Origin: Maricaulis sp039978735
Lineage (GTDB): Bacteria; Pseudomonadota; Alphaproteobacteria; Caulobacterales; Maricaulaceae
Assembly: GCF_039978735.1 (NCBI RefSeq)
Contig: NZ_JBDWAS010000038.1
Coordinates: forward strand, 14,649-78,648
Direction: 5' to 3'
Length of the DNA: 64,000 bases
Translations under genes and position numbers: made by a program
Part shown: one piece after another, positions 51,531 to 62,195 of the stretch
Layout: every line of letters starts with the position of its first letter
Numbering within the stretch: the first letter of the stretch is position 1
The notes under the pieces: model-generated
Database searches by the model: none
Told to the model about the DNA's origin: nothing
What the model saw: only the letters and a program-made list of their open reading frames with translations

Positions 51531-52481
51531 ATGACATCACGCGTTTGGGCGGTTCTAGCTGTCGGTCTGGCACTGACGGCATGCGAGGGGGCCGATCGGC
51601 ATGAAAGCGACGGCTATGCCGTCAGCGAACAGGGCTTCTACGCCGAGGACGCCATCACGGTTTCCGGCAACCGGATCGCCCGCGAGCACGCAGCCGCACC
51701 GCCGCCGCCCATGATGGAGGCCGAGCCCCAGACCGGTTCTGGCGGCGGTGCAGATGCGATCACCGAGCGCCTGATCGCCTATCGCTACGGCTACCAGCTG
51801 GAGACCCCGCGCGAGGCGACCGAACCGCTGATCGAGGCGCATCGCCAGGCCTGTCTCGATGCCGGCCCCGAAGCCTGCCAGGTCGTCAATGCCAATATCT
51901 ACGCCCAGGGCGATCGCGGCTCGGCGGGCTCGCTCTCCCTGCGGGCCGTGCCAGACTGGATCGAGGATTTCCGCGACGGCCTGGCCAGCGAAGTCGATGC
52001 TGCGGGCGGCCGCATCATGCACCAGGCCCAGTCGGCCGACGATCTGACCGCCTCGATCTATGACGCCGAAGCACGCCTGACCGCCAAGCGCACGCTGCGC
52101 ACCCGCCTCACCGCCCTCCTGGAACGCCCCGGCGCGAGCGTGGAGGAACTGGTCAGTGTCGAGCGCGAACTGGCCCGCCTGCAGGGCGAGATCGAGGGCG
52201 CCGAGGCGCAATTGCGCGTCATGCGGGGCCGCGTTTCCATGTCGGACCTGACGCTGAATTATACCTCGCGCATGGAGCCGGTCAGCCGCGGTGCCTTCGA
52301 GCCGCTGGGCCGGGCGCTGCGCAATCTGGCCGGCAATTTCGCTTCCGGCCTGGCCAATGTCATCACCTTCATCGCCTCTGCCCTGCCCTGGCTGATCGTG
52401 ATCGTGCCGGTCTTCTGGCTGCTGGGCCGCTGGCTGCGCGGCCTGTGGCGCAAGCGCAAGGCCGAACAGGCGGCGGGCTAG
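51531..52481 (+). CDS. DUF4349 lipoprotein
   Basis: A 316-residue lipoprotein. The signal peptide ends in LTACE, a lipobox. A DUF4349 domain follows with coiled-coil (ELVSVERELARLQGEIEGAEAQLRVMRGRV) and a C-terminal membrane helix (ITFIASALPWLIVIVPVFWLLGRW). The final residues are basic and cytoplasmic. DUF4349 proteins are anchored envelope proteins of unclear role. ATG at 51531 after a GGACAGG site is used; the frame begins earlier inside the repeat. Confidence 0.88.
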   Translation: MTSRVWAVLAVGLALTACEGADRHESDGYAVSEQGFYAEDAITVSGNRIAREHAAAPPPPMMEAEPQTGSGGGADAITERLIAYRYGYQLETPREATEPLIEAHRQACLDAGPEACQVVNANIYAQGDRGSAGSLSLRAVPDWIEDFRDGLASEVDAAGGRIMHQAQSADDLTASIYDAEARLTAKRTLRTRLTALLERPGASVEELVSVERELARLQGEIEGAEAQLRVMRGRVSMSDLTLNYTSRMEPVSRGAFEPLGRALRNLAGNFASGLANVITFIASALPWLIVIVPVFWLLGRWLRGLWRKRKAEQAAG

Positions 52482-52487
52482 GATCGA

Positions 52488-52635
52488 GGGACATGTACCT
52501 ATGGTACGTGTCCCGGGCCAGACCGCAGACAAGGGGCGGGGCATGCCCCGCGGAGATTTGCCCCGGGGTCGAACGGCGTTCCTGTCGATCAGAACAGGGA
52601 ATCTTTAGGGGACACGTACCGGAGGTACATGTCCC
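52488..52635. repeat. Pair of inverted palindromic hairpins
   Basis: Two hairpins with the same arms in reversed order: GGGACATGTACC/GGTACGTGTCCC (52488-52514) and GGGACACGTACC/GGTACATGTCCC (52609-52635). The copies are about 95 bases apart and can pair with each other. This is a REP-like arrangement between convergent genes and may act as terminator. Confidence 0.75.
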
Positions 52636-52639
52636 TCCC

Positions 52640-53062
52640 CTACGCCGCGAGGTGAAGAACCACTTCGCGGCGGTGGGGGCGGTGGCGGTGTTCGAACAGG
52701 TAGATCCCCTGCCACGTGCCCAGCAGAAGGCGTCCGTCCTCGACCGGGATGCCCAGCGAGGTCTGGGTCAGCGCGGCCTTGATATGGGCCGGCATGTCGT
52801 CCGGCCCTTCCGTGGTGTGCCACAGCCAGGACATGGACGGATCGTCGGCGTCGGGCACCAGCCGCCGGAAGAATTCGGCGAGGTCGCGCTGCACGTCACT
52901 ATCGGCATTTTCCTGGATCACCAGCGAACAGGAGGTGTGCCGGACATAGGCCGTCAGCACGCCTTCCGCGATATTTACTTTGCGTACGAAATTATCGACC
53001 TCGGCGGTGAACTCGTAAAGGCCGGGGCCGGTGGTGGGAATGGCGATACGGTGCAGGGGCAT
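52640..53062 (-). CDS. YjbQ/UPF0047 protein
   Basis: A 140-residue protein of the UPF0047 family, whose E. coli member YjbQ has weak thiamin-phosphate synthase activity. VRHTSCSLVIQENADSDVQRDL and GTWQGIYLFEHR are the family motifs, with conserved H and D residues. The start at 53062 is preferred to 53089, which adds a basic extension. It starts 54 bases after the S41 peptidase ends. Confidence 0.9.
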   Translation of the reverse strand: MPLHRIAIPTTGPGLYEFTAEVDNFVRKVNIAEGVLTAYVRHTSCSLVIQENADSDVQRDLAEFFRRLVPDADDPSMSWLWHTTEGPDDMPAHIKAALTQTSLGIPVEDGRLLLGTWQGIYLFEHRHRPHRREVVLHLAA

Positions 53063-53116
53063 GGCCTGTTTGTCGCGCGCTCGCACCACAAGGGCAAGCC
53101 CGCCCCGCTCCGGCCA

Positions 53117-54061
53117 TCAACGCGGCGACCTGAAATCCGCCACCGCCGCATCGAGCGCTGCGTCCGACGTGTCTGTCCGGATGTCCGGCATGATCCCCGT
53201 CGCCTCCCAGCCCTCGCCTGTGCGCGGGTCGAAAGTGCGGCCGATCGGCAGGAACATCCGCATGCCGCTGTCCAGCTCGACCGTCGCACCGAAATGTCCG
53301 CCACCGCCTGTCGGGATGCCGGCCAGTGTCGCACGGCCCGTTGCACGCATGCCGAAGCTGAAGGATTCAGCCGCCGAGAACGTGCCATTGTCGACAAGAA
53401 TGTAGAGCGCGGCCTCGGGCTGGCGCGGTCCGGGCACGGCATCCAGCGTCCAGCGCTCACGCGGCTCGCTGTCGCCGACCTGCGAACTTACCAGATGGGT
53501 CGGCCGGTCGAAGAAATACGTCGAGAGGTGGCGCACCGCCATCTCGTCACCACCGCAATTGGCGCGCAGATCGAGAATGATCGCATCCGCCCCGTCCAGC
53601 ACCTCCATCGCGGCATCGAAACCGGCCAGATAATCCGGCTCGGACCGGAAGCGCGGAAACTGGATATAGCCGATATCCGGCGCCAGCCAGCGGTGCTCGA
53701 TCGAGGCCGTGCGGCAATGCTCGATCTGTTCGCGGGACATGGGCGCTCGCGACGGTGCGGCCTGGCTGCCCTGGGTCCACAGACGCAGATGGTGGTCCTG
53801 AGCGATATCGTAGAGATCTTCCGTCAGCGCTTGCGCCAGCGCGTCCAGATCGGCGGCCTGGTCATAATCGCCGCCATTCTCGCGTAGATGGCGCGCCATG
53901 GCCGCACCGGTCTGCGAATAGATGTAATCGTCTTCCAGATAGACCGCGACTTCTTCGAGCGCCGCAGACCAGCGAGACGCCGCAGGCTCCTCCGCCTGCG
54001 CCGCCGCTATCTGAACGCTCGCGACACTCACTCCCAGCAGCATTGCCCGAATGCCCGGCAT
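53117..54061 (-). CDS. S41-family tail-specific-like peptidase
   Basis: A 314-residue exported hydrolase. A signal peptide (about 1-21, ending AAAQAEE) precedes an N-terminal helical domain (about 30-110) and the S41 core with IILDLRANCGGDEMAVRHLSTYFF. The likely nucleophile serine is in NGTFSAAESFSFGM, and GIPTGGGGHFGATV follows. The start at 54061 lies after AGGGAGGACAT. It is short for this group and lacks a PDZ domain. Confidence 0.85.
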   Translation of the reverse strand: MPGIRAMLLGVSVASVQIAAAQAEEPAASRWSAALEEVAVYLEDDYIYSQTGAAMARHLRENGGDYDQAADLDALAQALTEDLYDIAQDHHLRLWTQGSQAAPSRAPMSREQIEHCRTASIEHRWLAPDIGYIQFPRFRSEPDYLAGFDAAMEVLDGADAIILDLRANCGGDEMAVRHLSTYFFDRPTHLVSSQVGDSEPRERWTLDAVPGPRQPEAALYILVDNGTFSAAESFSFGMRATGRATLAGIPTGGGGHFGATVELDSGMRMFLPIGRTFDPRTGEGWEATGIMPDIRTDTSDAALDAAVADFRSPR

Positions 54062-54149
54062 CACATGTCCTCCCTCAGCCTGGCGGACATGGAGCAGGCA
54101 AGCACCCGTCCGGGCTGTGACGGCGGCCTTACGGATTGGAGAGGTCGGG

Positions 54150-55268
54150 CTATTCCCAGCAGCGCGGGCCACCTTCCGGCAGCGCCTCATCCACGGCATG
54201 GGCTGCAGCCCAGGCGATGGCCATCGGTGACAGCGCATCCGGCGTATCCTCGCGATTGGTCAGCACGATCACCGACAGGCCGGTCGTGAGGTCGCGCACA
54301 TAGGCCGTGCCGGAGTAACCGCCATGGCTGACCAGGGTGCGCCCTTCCCGGTGATAGGCCGTCCAGCCGCGCGCATAGCCCCAGCTGTCGCAAGTTTCCC
54401 CGGTGTCGAAGGGGCGCTGGATCTCGGCGGTGGCCGCCAAGGCGCCGTCATTGATGATCTCGCTGCCGGACAGCGCGGCCTCCCAGACCATCATGTCGTC
54501 GAGCGAGGATGTCACACCGAAATGCGACATCAGGCCGAACTGCCAGACGCGGCGGTTGCGCTGCAGCCCGGCATCCTCGTTCCAGGCATAGCCTTCGGCG
54601 CGATGCGGCACGATGGCCGACTGGTCCAGCATGGCGGTCTGGTCCATCCCCAGCGGACCGAAGAGTGTCTCGCGAAGATGGTCTCCATAGGACTGGCCGG
54701 TGACCTGCTCGATCACGAGGCCGAGCAGGAAATAGCCCTGGTCGGAATAGATCCAGTCCTCTCCGGGCGTCGCCACCATTTCCGTCGCCATGGCCGAGGC
54801 GAGCATGTCGTCGGTGGAATAGTTCAGCAGGAACTCGCCATCCGGCATCGCCTCGAACCGGTGGGCCAGCCCGCCGGTATGACTGAGCAGCTGGTCGATC
54901 GTGATCGTCGACCAGGCCTCCGGAGTATCGACGGGCAGGTAGTCCACGACCCGATCGTCCAGCGACACCCGCCCCGCCTCCGCCAGCGTCAACACGGCCA
55001 GTGCCGTCATGTGCTTGGTCAGGGAGGCCAGTTCGAAAACCGTTGCGGGCGTTACCGGCACCTGATGCTCGATCGAAGCCAGGCCATAGCCGCCGACATG
55101 GACGGGTTCGCCGTGCCGCAGCACAGCGACCGCCATGCCGGGGAAATGCCCCTGCTCCATCAAGGGCTCGACGGCGGCGTCGACGGGATCGAGATGCGGG
55201 GCCGGTTGGGCGCAGACCGGCCCGGTAAGCAGCAATGCCGCCGCCAAGCCAAGCGCTTGAATTTTCAT
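54150..55268 (-). CDS. Serine beta-lactamase-fold hydrolase (class C-like)
   Basis: A 372-residue exported protein with a signal peptide ending VCAQ. The serine-hydrolase triad motifs are S-x-x-K in ELASLTKHMT, Y-x-N replaced by YSDQGY, and the HGG triad in VSHGGYSG. This fits the class C/DD-peptidase-esterase group (COG1680). Substrate unknown: beta-lactam resistance is possible but not implied. The start at 55268 is preferred to 55322. Confidence 0.9.
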   Translation of the reverse strand: MKIQALGLAAALLLTGPVCAQPAPHLDPVDAAVEPLMEQGHFPGMAVAVLRHGEPVHVGGYGLASIEHQVPVTPATVFELASLTKHMTALAVLTLAEAGRVSLDDRVVDYLPVDTPEAWSTITIDQLLSHTGGLAHRFEAMPDGEFLLNYSTDDMLASAMATEMVATPGEDWIYSDQGYFLLGLVIEQVTGQSYGDHLRETLFGPLGMDQTAMLDQSAIVPHRAEGYAWNEDAGLQRNRRVWQFGLMSHFGVTSSLDDMMVWEAALSGSEIINDGALAATAEIQRPFDTGETCDSWGYARGWTAYHREGRTLVSHGGYSGTAYVRDLTTGLSVIVLTNREDTPDALSPMAIAWAAAHAVDEALPEGGPRCWE

Positions 55269-55352
55269 GGTAGCTGTCCCCTGATCACGAACAGGCAGGA
55301 AGGCGCCGGAATGCGGCAGCATTATGCTCCTGTGCGCCGGAGACCCTGACCT

Positions 55353-55673
55353 TCAAAGCTTGCGGGCCTTCGGAGCAGGTTCTTCGGACGGACGGCCCCA
55401 GCTCTCCATCCAGTTCCGGACATCGCTCCAGTCGGCACCGCTGCGCTCTTCGCGGAAGGCCAGCAGTCTGCGCTCATCCTCGGCCAGCACTTCAGGCGAC
55501 CAGGGTCCTGTTCCTGCCGCCCGCTGCTCAACCAGATCTGCCGGCAGACCCGCCTCGCTGGCGGCCAGGTCGGCCAATAGCTCTGCCACGGTGAGATTGC
55601 GTGCCGCGGCCCGGGCCTCGAGCAGCGCTGCCGTCGTCTCATCGACCTCAATCGCACGGAATTTGGCGTTCAT
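55353..55673 (-). CDS. Uncharacterised small protein, antitoxin-like N-terminus
   Basis: A 106-residue protein. The first 40 residues (FRAIEVDETTAALLEARAAARNLTVAELLADL) resemble ribbon-helix-helix antitoxins, and the rest is a charged tail with WSDVRNWMESWG. A cognate RelE-type toxin would be expected downstream but is absent, so antitoxin function is only a possibility. Confidence 0.5.
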   Translation of the reverse strand: MNAKFRAIEVDETTAALLEARAAARNLTVAELLADLAASEAGLPADLVEQRAAGTGPWSPEVLAEDERRLLAFREERSGADWSDVRNWMESWGRPSEEPAPKARKL

Positions 55674-55731
55674 CGCTAAACTCTAGGGCCGAAGCCCCGG
55701 GAAGTCGATTGGACAGGCCGACGGCCGACAA

Positions 55732-55757
55732 AAAAGCCGGCCCGAGGGCCGGCTTTT
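55732..55757. terminator. Hairpin terminator between rpoD and upstream gene
   Basis: AAAAGCCGGCC pairs with GGCCGGCTTTT around a short loop. It follows the rpoD stop by about 60 bases on the minus strand. Confidence 0.85.
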
Positions 55758-55816
55758 CGTTGGGCGTGTCGTCCAGAGATCCCGGAACGGGTCCGGGATG
55801 ATCCGCTTTCGGCGGA

Positions 55817-57919
<2,103 letters not shown>

Positions 57920-57972
57920 CTATTCGTCCCTTGTCGCGCTGCCCAGTGCGCACAATTGGAATGTGTTCCGGG

Positions 57973-59811
57973 TCAGGACGGTTCCGATCGCGAGGTTTCC
58001 CGGCGCCAGGCCTCGACCAGCCGCCGCACACTCTCGGAATCATCCCTGCCAATTTCTTCGTTCAGCCGCGCACGTATCTCGTCGCGCCGGCGCTGTGCCT
58101 CGCTTCGTTCCATATAGGCTGCTGCCAGGCGCGTCCAAGCCTGTGTTCGTGCCTTGAAGGACGCCTCCGTTCCGCCCAGTGCCGCCTGCATGGGGCCGCG
58201 CTCTCCGTCCAACCGCTTCATTGTTGCCGCATATCCGGCTTCGGCCAATCTGGCCCTAAGCGTGTCGGTTTGCACAGACTGCCCAGAAGAGCAGGCGTCT
58301 AAAACGGCGTCGCGCAGTGAGTCAAGCGAACCGAGGCGCAAAAGCGCCAGTGTTTCCACCTGGTCGACCGCAATATCGGGATATTCGATCGCGGCGAGAA
58401 GCAGGTGGCGCGCCAGATGATCGGCCGGTTGCTGGCCTGCAGCCTGCGTCTTTCGTTTCAGTTCGGCGCTGGCCCGCATCAGCGGCATCTTCCGCCCGTA
58501 AGCGCCGGAGGACCGCCGCGTTTGCTGCGGCCGGCCGCCGAACAGCGCTTCCATGCGCTGGTCGAACTCGCGCCGGTATTCTTCACGTATATCGGTATCG
58601 GCGATCTGGGAAACAAGCCCCCGGATCCGCCTGCGGAAGCCGGCGCGCCGGTCCGGATCGTCGAGCGGTTCGGCATGAACCTCGCGCTCCCACAGCAGAT
58701 CGGCCAGCGAGCGGGTCTCGGTGAACACCGCGCGCAGGGCGTTGGCGCCCTCCTCGCGCAGCAGATCGTCCGGATCCTTGCCCTCGGGCATGAAGGCAAA
58801 GCGCAGCGTCTTGCCCGGCTGCAGCAGCGGCAGCGCCCGGTCGGCCGCCTTGAAGGCCGCCCCACGGCCGGCACTGTCGCCGTCCAGGCACATCACAGGC
58901 TCGCCGCCAGCGCGCCAGAGGAGCTGCAGCTGATCCTCGGTGACGGCCGTGCCCAGCGGCGCCACGCCGTGATCCAGCCCGGCACGCGCCAGGGCGATCA
59001 CGTCGAGATAGCCCTCCGCCACGATCAGGCCGCGGATAGTCTGCTTGGGATCGGACGCCGCCTTGCGTGCTTCGGGATAGCGGTAGAGCACCGAGCCCTT
59101 GTGGAAGATCGGCGTCTCGGGCGAGTTGAGATATTTCGCCCGCGCTTCCTTGTTCAGCGCCCGGCCGCCAAAGGCGACCAGCCGGCCGCGCGGATCGTGG
59201 ATCGGGAACATGATGCGGTCGCGGAAGCGGTCATAGGGCGAGCCGTGATCCGGCTGGATCAGCAGGCCACACTCGACCAGGTCCTCGACCGGAGCGCCAG
59301 CGGTCACCAGCTCGTCCTTCAGCGCCGTCCGCCCGTCCGGGGCATAGCCGATACCGAAACGTACGCAGTCCTGGCCGGTCAGGCCGCGCCCCTTGAGATA
59401 GGTCCGCGCCGCCTCGCCTTCCGGCTGGCGCAGGGCGCGCAGATAAAAGGCCTGGGCCACCTCCATCCATTCCACGAGGGATTTGCGGTGGACGGTCTTC
59501 TCGTGAGCTTCCGGATCCGGCTCGGGCAGGCGCAGCCCGGCCTCGCCGGCCAGCCGCTCCGCCGCCTCCATGAAGGAGAGGCCTTCCATTTCCTCGAGCC
59601 AGGTGAAGACGTCGCCATGCTTGCCGCTGGCAAAGCAATGGTAGAAGCGCTTGTCGTCATTGACGAAAAACGACGGCGTACGCTCTTTCTTGAAAGGCGA
59701 CAGGCCGACGAATTCGCGGCCCTGGCGTTTCAGCTGCACGGTGCGGCCGATCAGGTCCGACGGGCGGACCCGCGCCTTGATCTCGTCGATGAAATCCTCA
59801 CCCAGCCGCAT
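57973..59811 (-). CDS. dnaG: DNA primase DnaG
   Basis: A 612-residue primase. The CHC2-type N-terminal domain is recognisable (GREFVGLSPFKKERTPSFF, HCFASGKHGDVF). Three of the four zinc ligands are replaced: CxxH becomes SPFK, and only the C of HCF remains. The TOPRIM domain follows with GLIVAEGYLDVIALARAG and CLDGDSAGRGAA. The C-terminal third contacts the helicase. The modified zinc site is common in alphaproteobacteria and not a sign of decay. The pairing with rpoD is conserved in many bacteria. Confidence 0.95.
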   Translation of the reverse strand: MRLGEDFIDEIKARVRPSDLIGRTVQLKRQGREFVGLSPFKKERTPSFFVNDDKRFYHCFASGKHGDVFTWLEEMEGLSFMEAAERLAGEAGLRLPEPDPEAHEKTVHRKSLVEWMEVAQAFYLRALRQPEGEAARTYLKGRGLTGQDCVRFGIGYAPDGRTALKDELVTAGAPVEDLVECGLLIQPDHGSPYDRFRDRIMFPIHDPRGRLVAFGGRALNKEARAKYLNSPETPIFHKGSVLYRYPEARKAASDPKQTIRGLIVAEGYLDVIALARAGLDHGVAPLGTAVTEDQLQLLWRAGGEPVMCLDGDSAGRGAAFKAADRALPLLQPGKTLRFAFMPEGKDPDDLLREEGANALRAVFTETRSLADLLWEREVHAEPLDDPDRRAGFRRRIRGLVSQIADTDIREEYRREFDQRMEALFGGRPQQTRRSSGAYGRKMPLMRASAELKRKTQAAGQQPADHLARHLLLAAIEYPDIAVDQVETLALLRLGSLDSLRDAVLDACSSGQSVQTDTLRARLAEAGYAATMKRLDGERGPMQAALGGTEASFKARTQAWTRLAAAYMERSEAQRRRDEIRARLNEEIGRDDSESVRRLVEAWRRETSRSEPS

Positions 59812-59902
59812 CTGAAAGCGTTTGCCTCACCCGTCCGTTGTCACAGCCGGACATGATGCGCCCGAAAGCTTCCGGCGTCACGCGATCAAATCAGGATCAG
59901 GC

Positions 59903-60370
59903 TCAGGCCGCGCCGGCGAGCAGCGTCTTCACCTTGGCGCCCGCCTGGCCGAAATCCATGCGGCCGGCATAGCGGGTTTTCAGCTCGCCCATCACGCGGC
60001 CCATATCCTTCAGGCCGGATGCGTCGAGTTCGCTGACGACGGTCTGGGCCGCCTGCTCGATTTCGGTGCTGTCCATCGGCTTGGGCAGGAATTCGCGGAC
60101 AATCTCCGCTTCCCCGCGCTCGGCCTCGGCGAGATCCAGGCGGCCGGCCTTTTCATAGGTCTCGGCGCTCTCGTCGCGCTGTTTGGCGAGTTTTTGCAGG
60201 ATGGCCATGATTTCCGTGTCTCCGCAGCCGGCGCAGCGGTCTTCCGCGCGCGCCGCGATGTCACGGTCCTTGATCGCCGCAGAGATCAGGCGGAGCGTCG
60301 ACAGACGCGTCTTGTCGCCAGCCTTCAGGGCGGATTTCAGTTCGTCGGTGATACGGTCACGAAGAGACAT
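59903..60370 (-). CDS. GatB/YqeY-domain protein
   Basis: A 155-residue YqeY-family protein (SLRDRITDELKSALKAGDKTRLSTLRLISAAIKDRDI; REFLPKPMDSTEI; DMGRVMGELKTRYAGRMD). It shares the C-terminal domain of GatB and may bind tRNA. Located 91 bases upstream of dnaG in the same orientation. Confidence 0.92.
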   Translation of the reverse strand: MSLRDRITDELKSALKAGDKTRLSTLRLISAAIKDRDIAARAEDRCAGCGDTEIMAILQKLAKQRDESAETYEKAGRLDLAEAERGEAEIVREFLPKPMDSTEIEQAAQTVVSELDASGLKDMGRVMGELKTRYAGRMDFGQAGAKVKTLLAGAA

Positions 60371-60750
60371 GATGTAACTGGTCCATTCTGGGTGCCCTTT
60401 GGCAACCCGTCACGAAATCTCCGGTGTGAAAAAGTGATCGCGCGCCTCCGGGAAGCGCCATTTGTTTCGAGCGTCCGGGTCTGTTGTCCGCAGATGCGTT
60501 CCTGACTGTCTGCTCATCCTCGGCCTTGCAGCCTCTGAAACAAGGGCCGGGGGAATATGCCCTCGCCGCTCAATAATCAACCCCTCATCGACCAACGGTC
60601 ATAAAGATTGATCGATCGGGCCGGGAACCGGACTTGCGGTATTGACCCGGCGGGGCGAAGAGACTAGCGAAGCGCCCGTTTATCCGGACGTCAGGATGCA
60701 GCCGATTCCCCGGCCGCCCGACGCGCGTCCCCGCAAGGCAGGAGAGCCCC
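60371..60750. other. Divergent intergenic region yqeY-carA
   Basis: 380 bases without a supported gene. It should contain the carA promoter and leader; AT-richer motifs such as AATAATCAAC occur near 60570-60610. I see no riboswitch or PyrR-type element that I can name. Confidence 0.5.
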
Positions 60751-61923
60751 ATGTCGCAGCCCGATCCGACGCAGGCCACAGGCGCCATCGCCCTTGCAGA
60801 CGGCCAGGTTTTCCTGGGCCACGGGACCGGCGCAAGCGGAACCGCCATCGGCGAGCTGTGCTTCAACACGGCGATGACCGGCCACCAGGAAGTCCTGGCC
60901 GACCCGTCCTATGCCGGCCAGGTCGTCTGCTTCACCTTCCCCCATGTCGGCAATGTCGGCGCCAATGCGGAAGACGAGGAAGCCGCCAGCGGACCGGCCC
61001 GCAAGGCTGCCGTCGGCATGGTCTCCCGCGCCACCATCACCCCGCCGGCCAACTGGCGCGCCGAAACCTCCTTCGAGGAATGGCTGCGCACGCGCGGCAT
61101 TGTCTCGGTGACCGGGATCGACACGCGCGCCCTTACGCGCCGCATCCGCGAGAAGGGCATGGCCATGTGTGCCATCGCCCATGATCCCTCCGGCAATATC
61201 GATATCGAGGCGCTCAAGGCCGCTGCTGCCGCCGCGCCGACCATGGAAGGCCGCGAGCTCGCTGCCGGCGTGACGCGCGAAGCCGCGGGCGAGTGGAGCG
61301 AAGGCAATTGGGTCCTCGGCGAGGGCTATGCCGCGGGCCCGGAAGAGGGTCCGCGCGTCGTGGTGCTCGATTATGGCGTGAAGGCCAACATCCTGCGCCT
61401 GCTCACCGGCGCGGGCGCCCGCGTCGCGGTCCTGCCGGGCAAGGCCGGCATTGATGAGGTCAAGGCGCTCAATCCGGACGGTGTGGTCTTCTCCAACGGT
61501 CCGGGCGACCCGGCCGAGACGGGCAAATATGCCCTGCCGACCATCAAGGCCGTCATCGAGGCCGGCATCCCCGCCCTGGGCATCTGCCTGGGCCACCAGA
61601 TGCTGGCGCTCGCGCTCGGCGCAAAGACCGCGAAAATGGCCCAGGGCCATCACGGCGCCAATCACCCGGTGAAGAACCACGAGACCGGCCAGGTGGAGAT
61701 CGTCTCCATGAACCACGGCTTTGCGGTCGATGGCTCGACCCTGCCGGCCAATGCGGTGGAAACCCATGTCTCGCTGTTCGACGGCTCCAATTCCGGCTTC
61801 AAGCTGACCGACAAGCCCGTCTGGGCCGTCCAGCACCACCCGGAAGCCAGCCCGGGCCCGCAGGACAGTTTCGGCGTGTTCGACCGCTTTGTCGGAGCGC
61901 TGAAGGCGAAGGCGGAGGCCTAG
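60751..61923 (+). CDS. carA: Carbamoyl-phosphate synthase small subunit CarA
   Basis: A 390-residue glutaminase subunit that feeds ammonia to CarB for arginine and pyrimidine synthesis. The N-terminal domain begins ALADGQVFLGHGTGASG and has ELCFNTAMTGHQE. The class I amidotransferase domain has the nucleophile Cys in LGICLGHQML and the His/Glu pair in QHHPEASPGP. GGAGAG lies before the ATG. carB is not in the window. Confidence 0.96.
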   Translation: MSQPDPTQATGAIALADGQVFLGHGTGASGTAIGELCFNTAMTGHQEVLADPSYAGQVVCFTFPHVGNVGANAEDEEAASGPARKAAVGMVSRATITPPANWRAETSFEEWLRTRGIVSVTGIDTRALTRRIREKGMAMCAIAHDPSGNIDIEALKAAAAAAPTMEGRELAAGVTREAAGEWSEGNWVLGEGYAAGPEEGPRVVVLDYGVKANILRLLTGAGARVAVLPGKAGIDEVKALNPDGVVFSNGPGDPAETGKYALPTIKAVIEAGIPALGICLGHQMLALALGAKTAKMAQGHHGANHPVKNHETGQVEIVSMNHGFAVDGSTLPANAVETHVSLFDGSNSGFKLTDKPVWAVQHHPEASPGPQDSFGVFDRFVGALKAKAEA

Positions 61924-61993
61924 ACTCTCCCGGCCCGTTGATCGCGGGCCGGCGAGGTCCACAGATCGCCCGGACACGTTCGCCCCCATGAAC

Positions 61994-62097
61994 CGTCACC
62001 CTGACGAAAGTCAGGGCCCAATTCGAAAAGCCGGATTGAGCCAGACCTGGCGGGAACGCGCCACGCGACCTGGATCCTGACTTTCGTCAGGATGACG
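61994..62097. repeat. Inverted pair of CCTGACGAAAGTCAGG repeats
   Basis: GTCACCCTGACGAAAGTCAG (61994-62013) is repeated in reverse at 62075-62097 (ATCCTGACTTTCGTCAGGAT followed by GAC). Each copy is itself a small palindrome. Such units are frequent in alphaproteobacterial intergenic DNA. Nothing else is seen in the 270-base gap. Confidence 0.75.
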
Positions 62098-62195
62098 GCC
62101 TCGTGGAGACAAGAGCGAACGACATAGTTGCCGCCGGCTGAGCACAGGTCCAAAAAGGGCTGGCTGCCCGCCGCGCATCACAGCATCATCCCGCC

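Noticed and set aside
54150..55268. A true antibiotic-resistance beta-lactamase
   Set aside because: The YxN motif is YSD and the protein fits the broad esterase/DD-peptidase group; resistance cannot be claimed from sequence.
57973..59811. DnaG as a degenerate gene because its zinc ligands are missing
   Set aside because: The same replacements occur in other alphaproteobacterial primases, and the TOPRIM motifs are intact, so this is a lineage trait.
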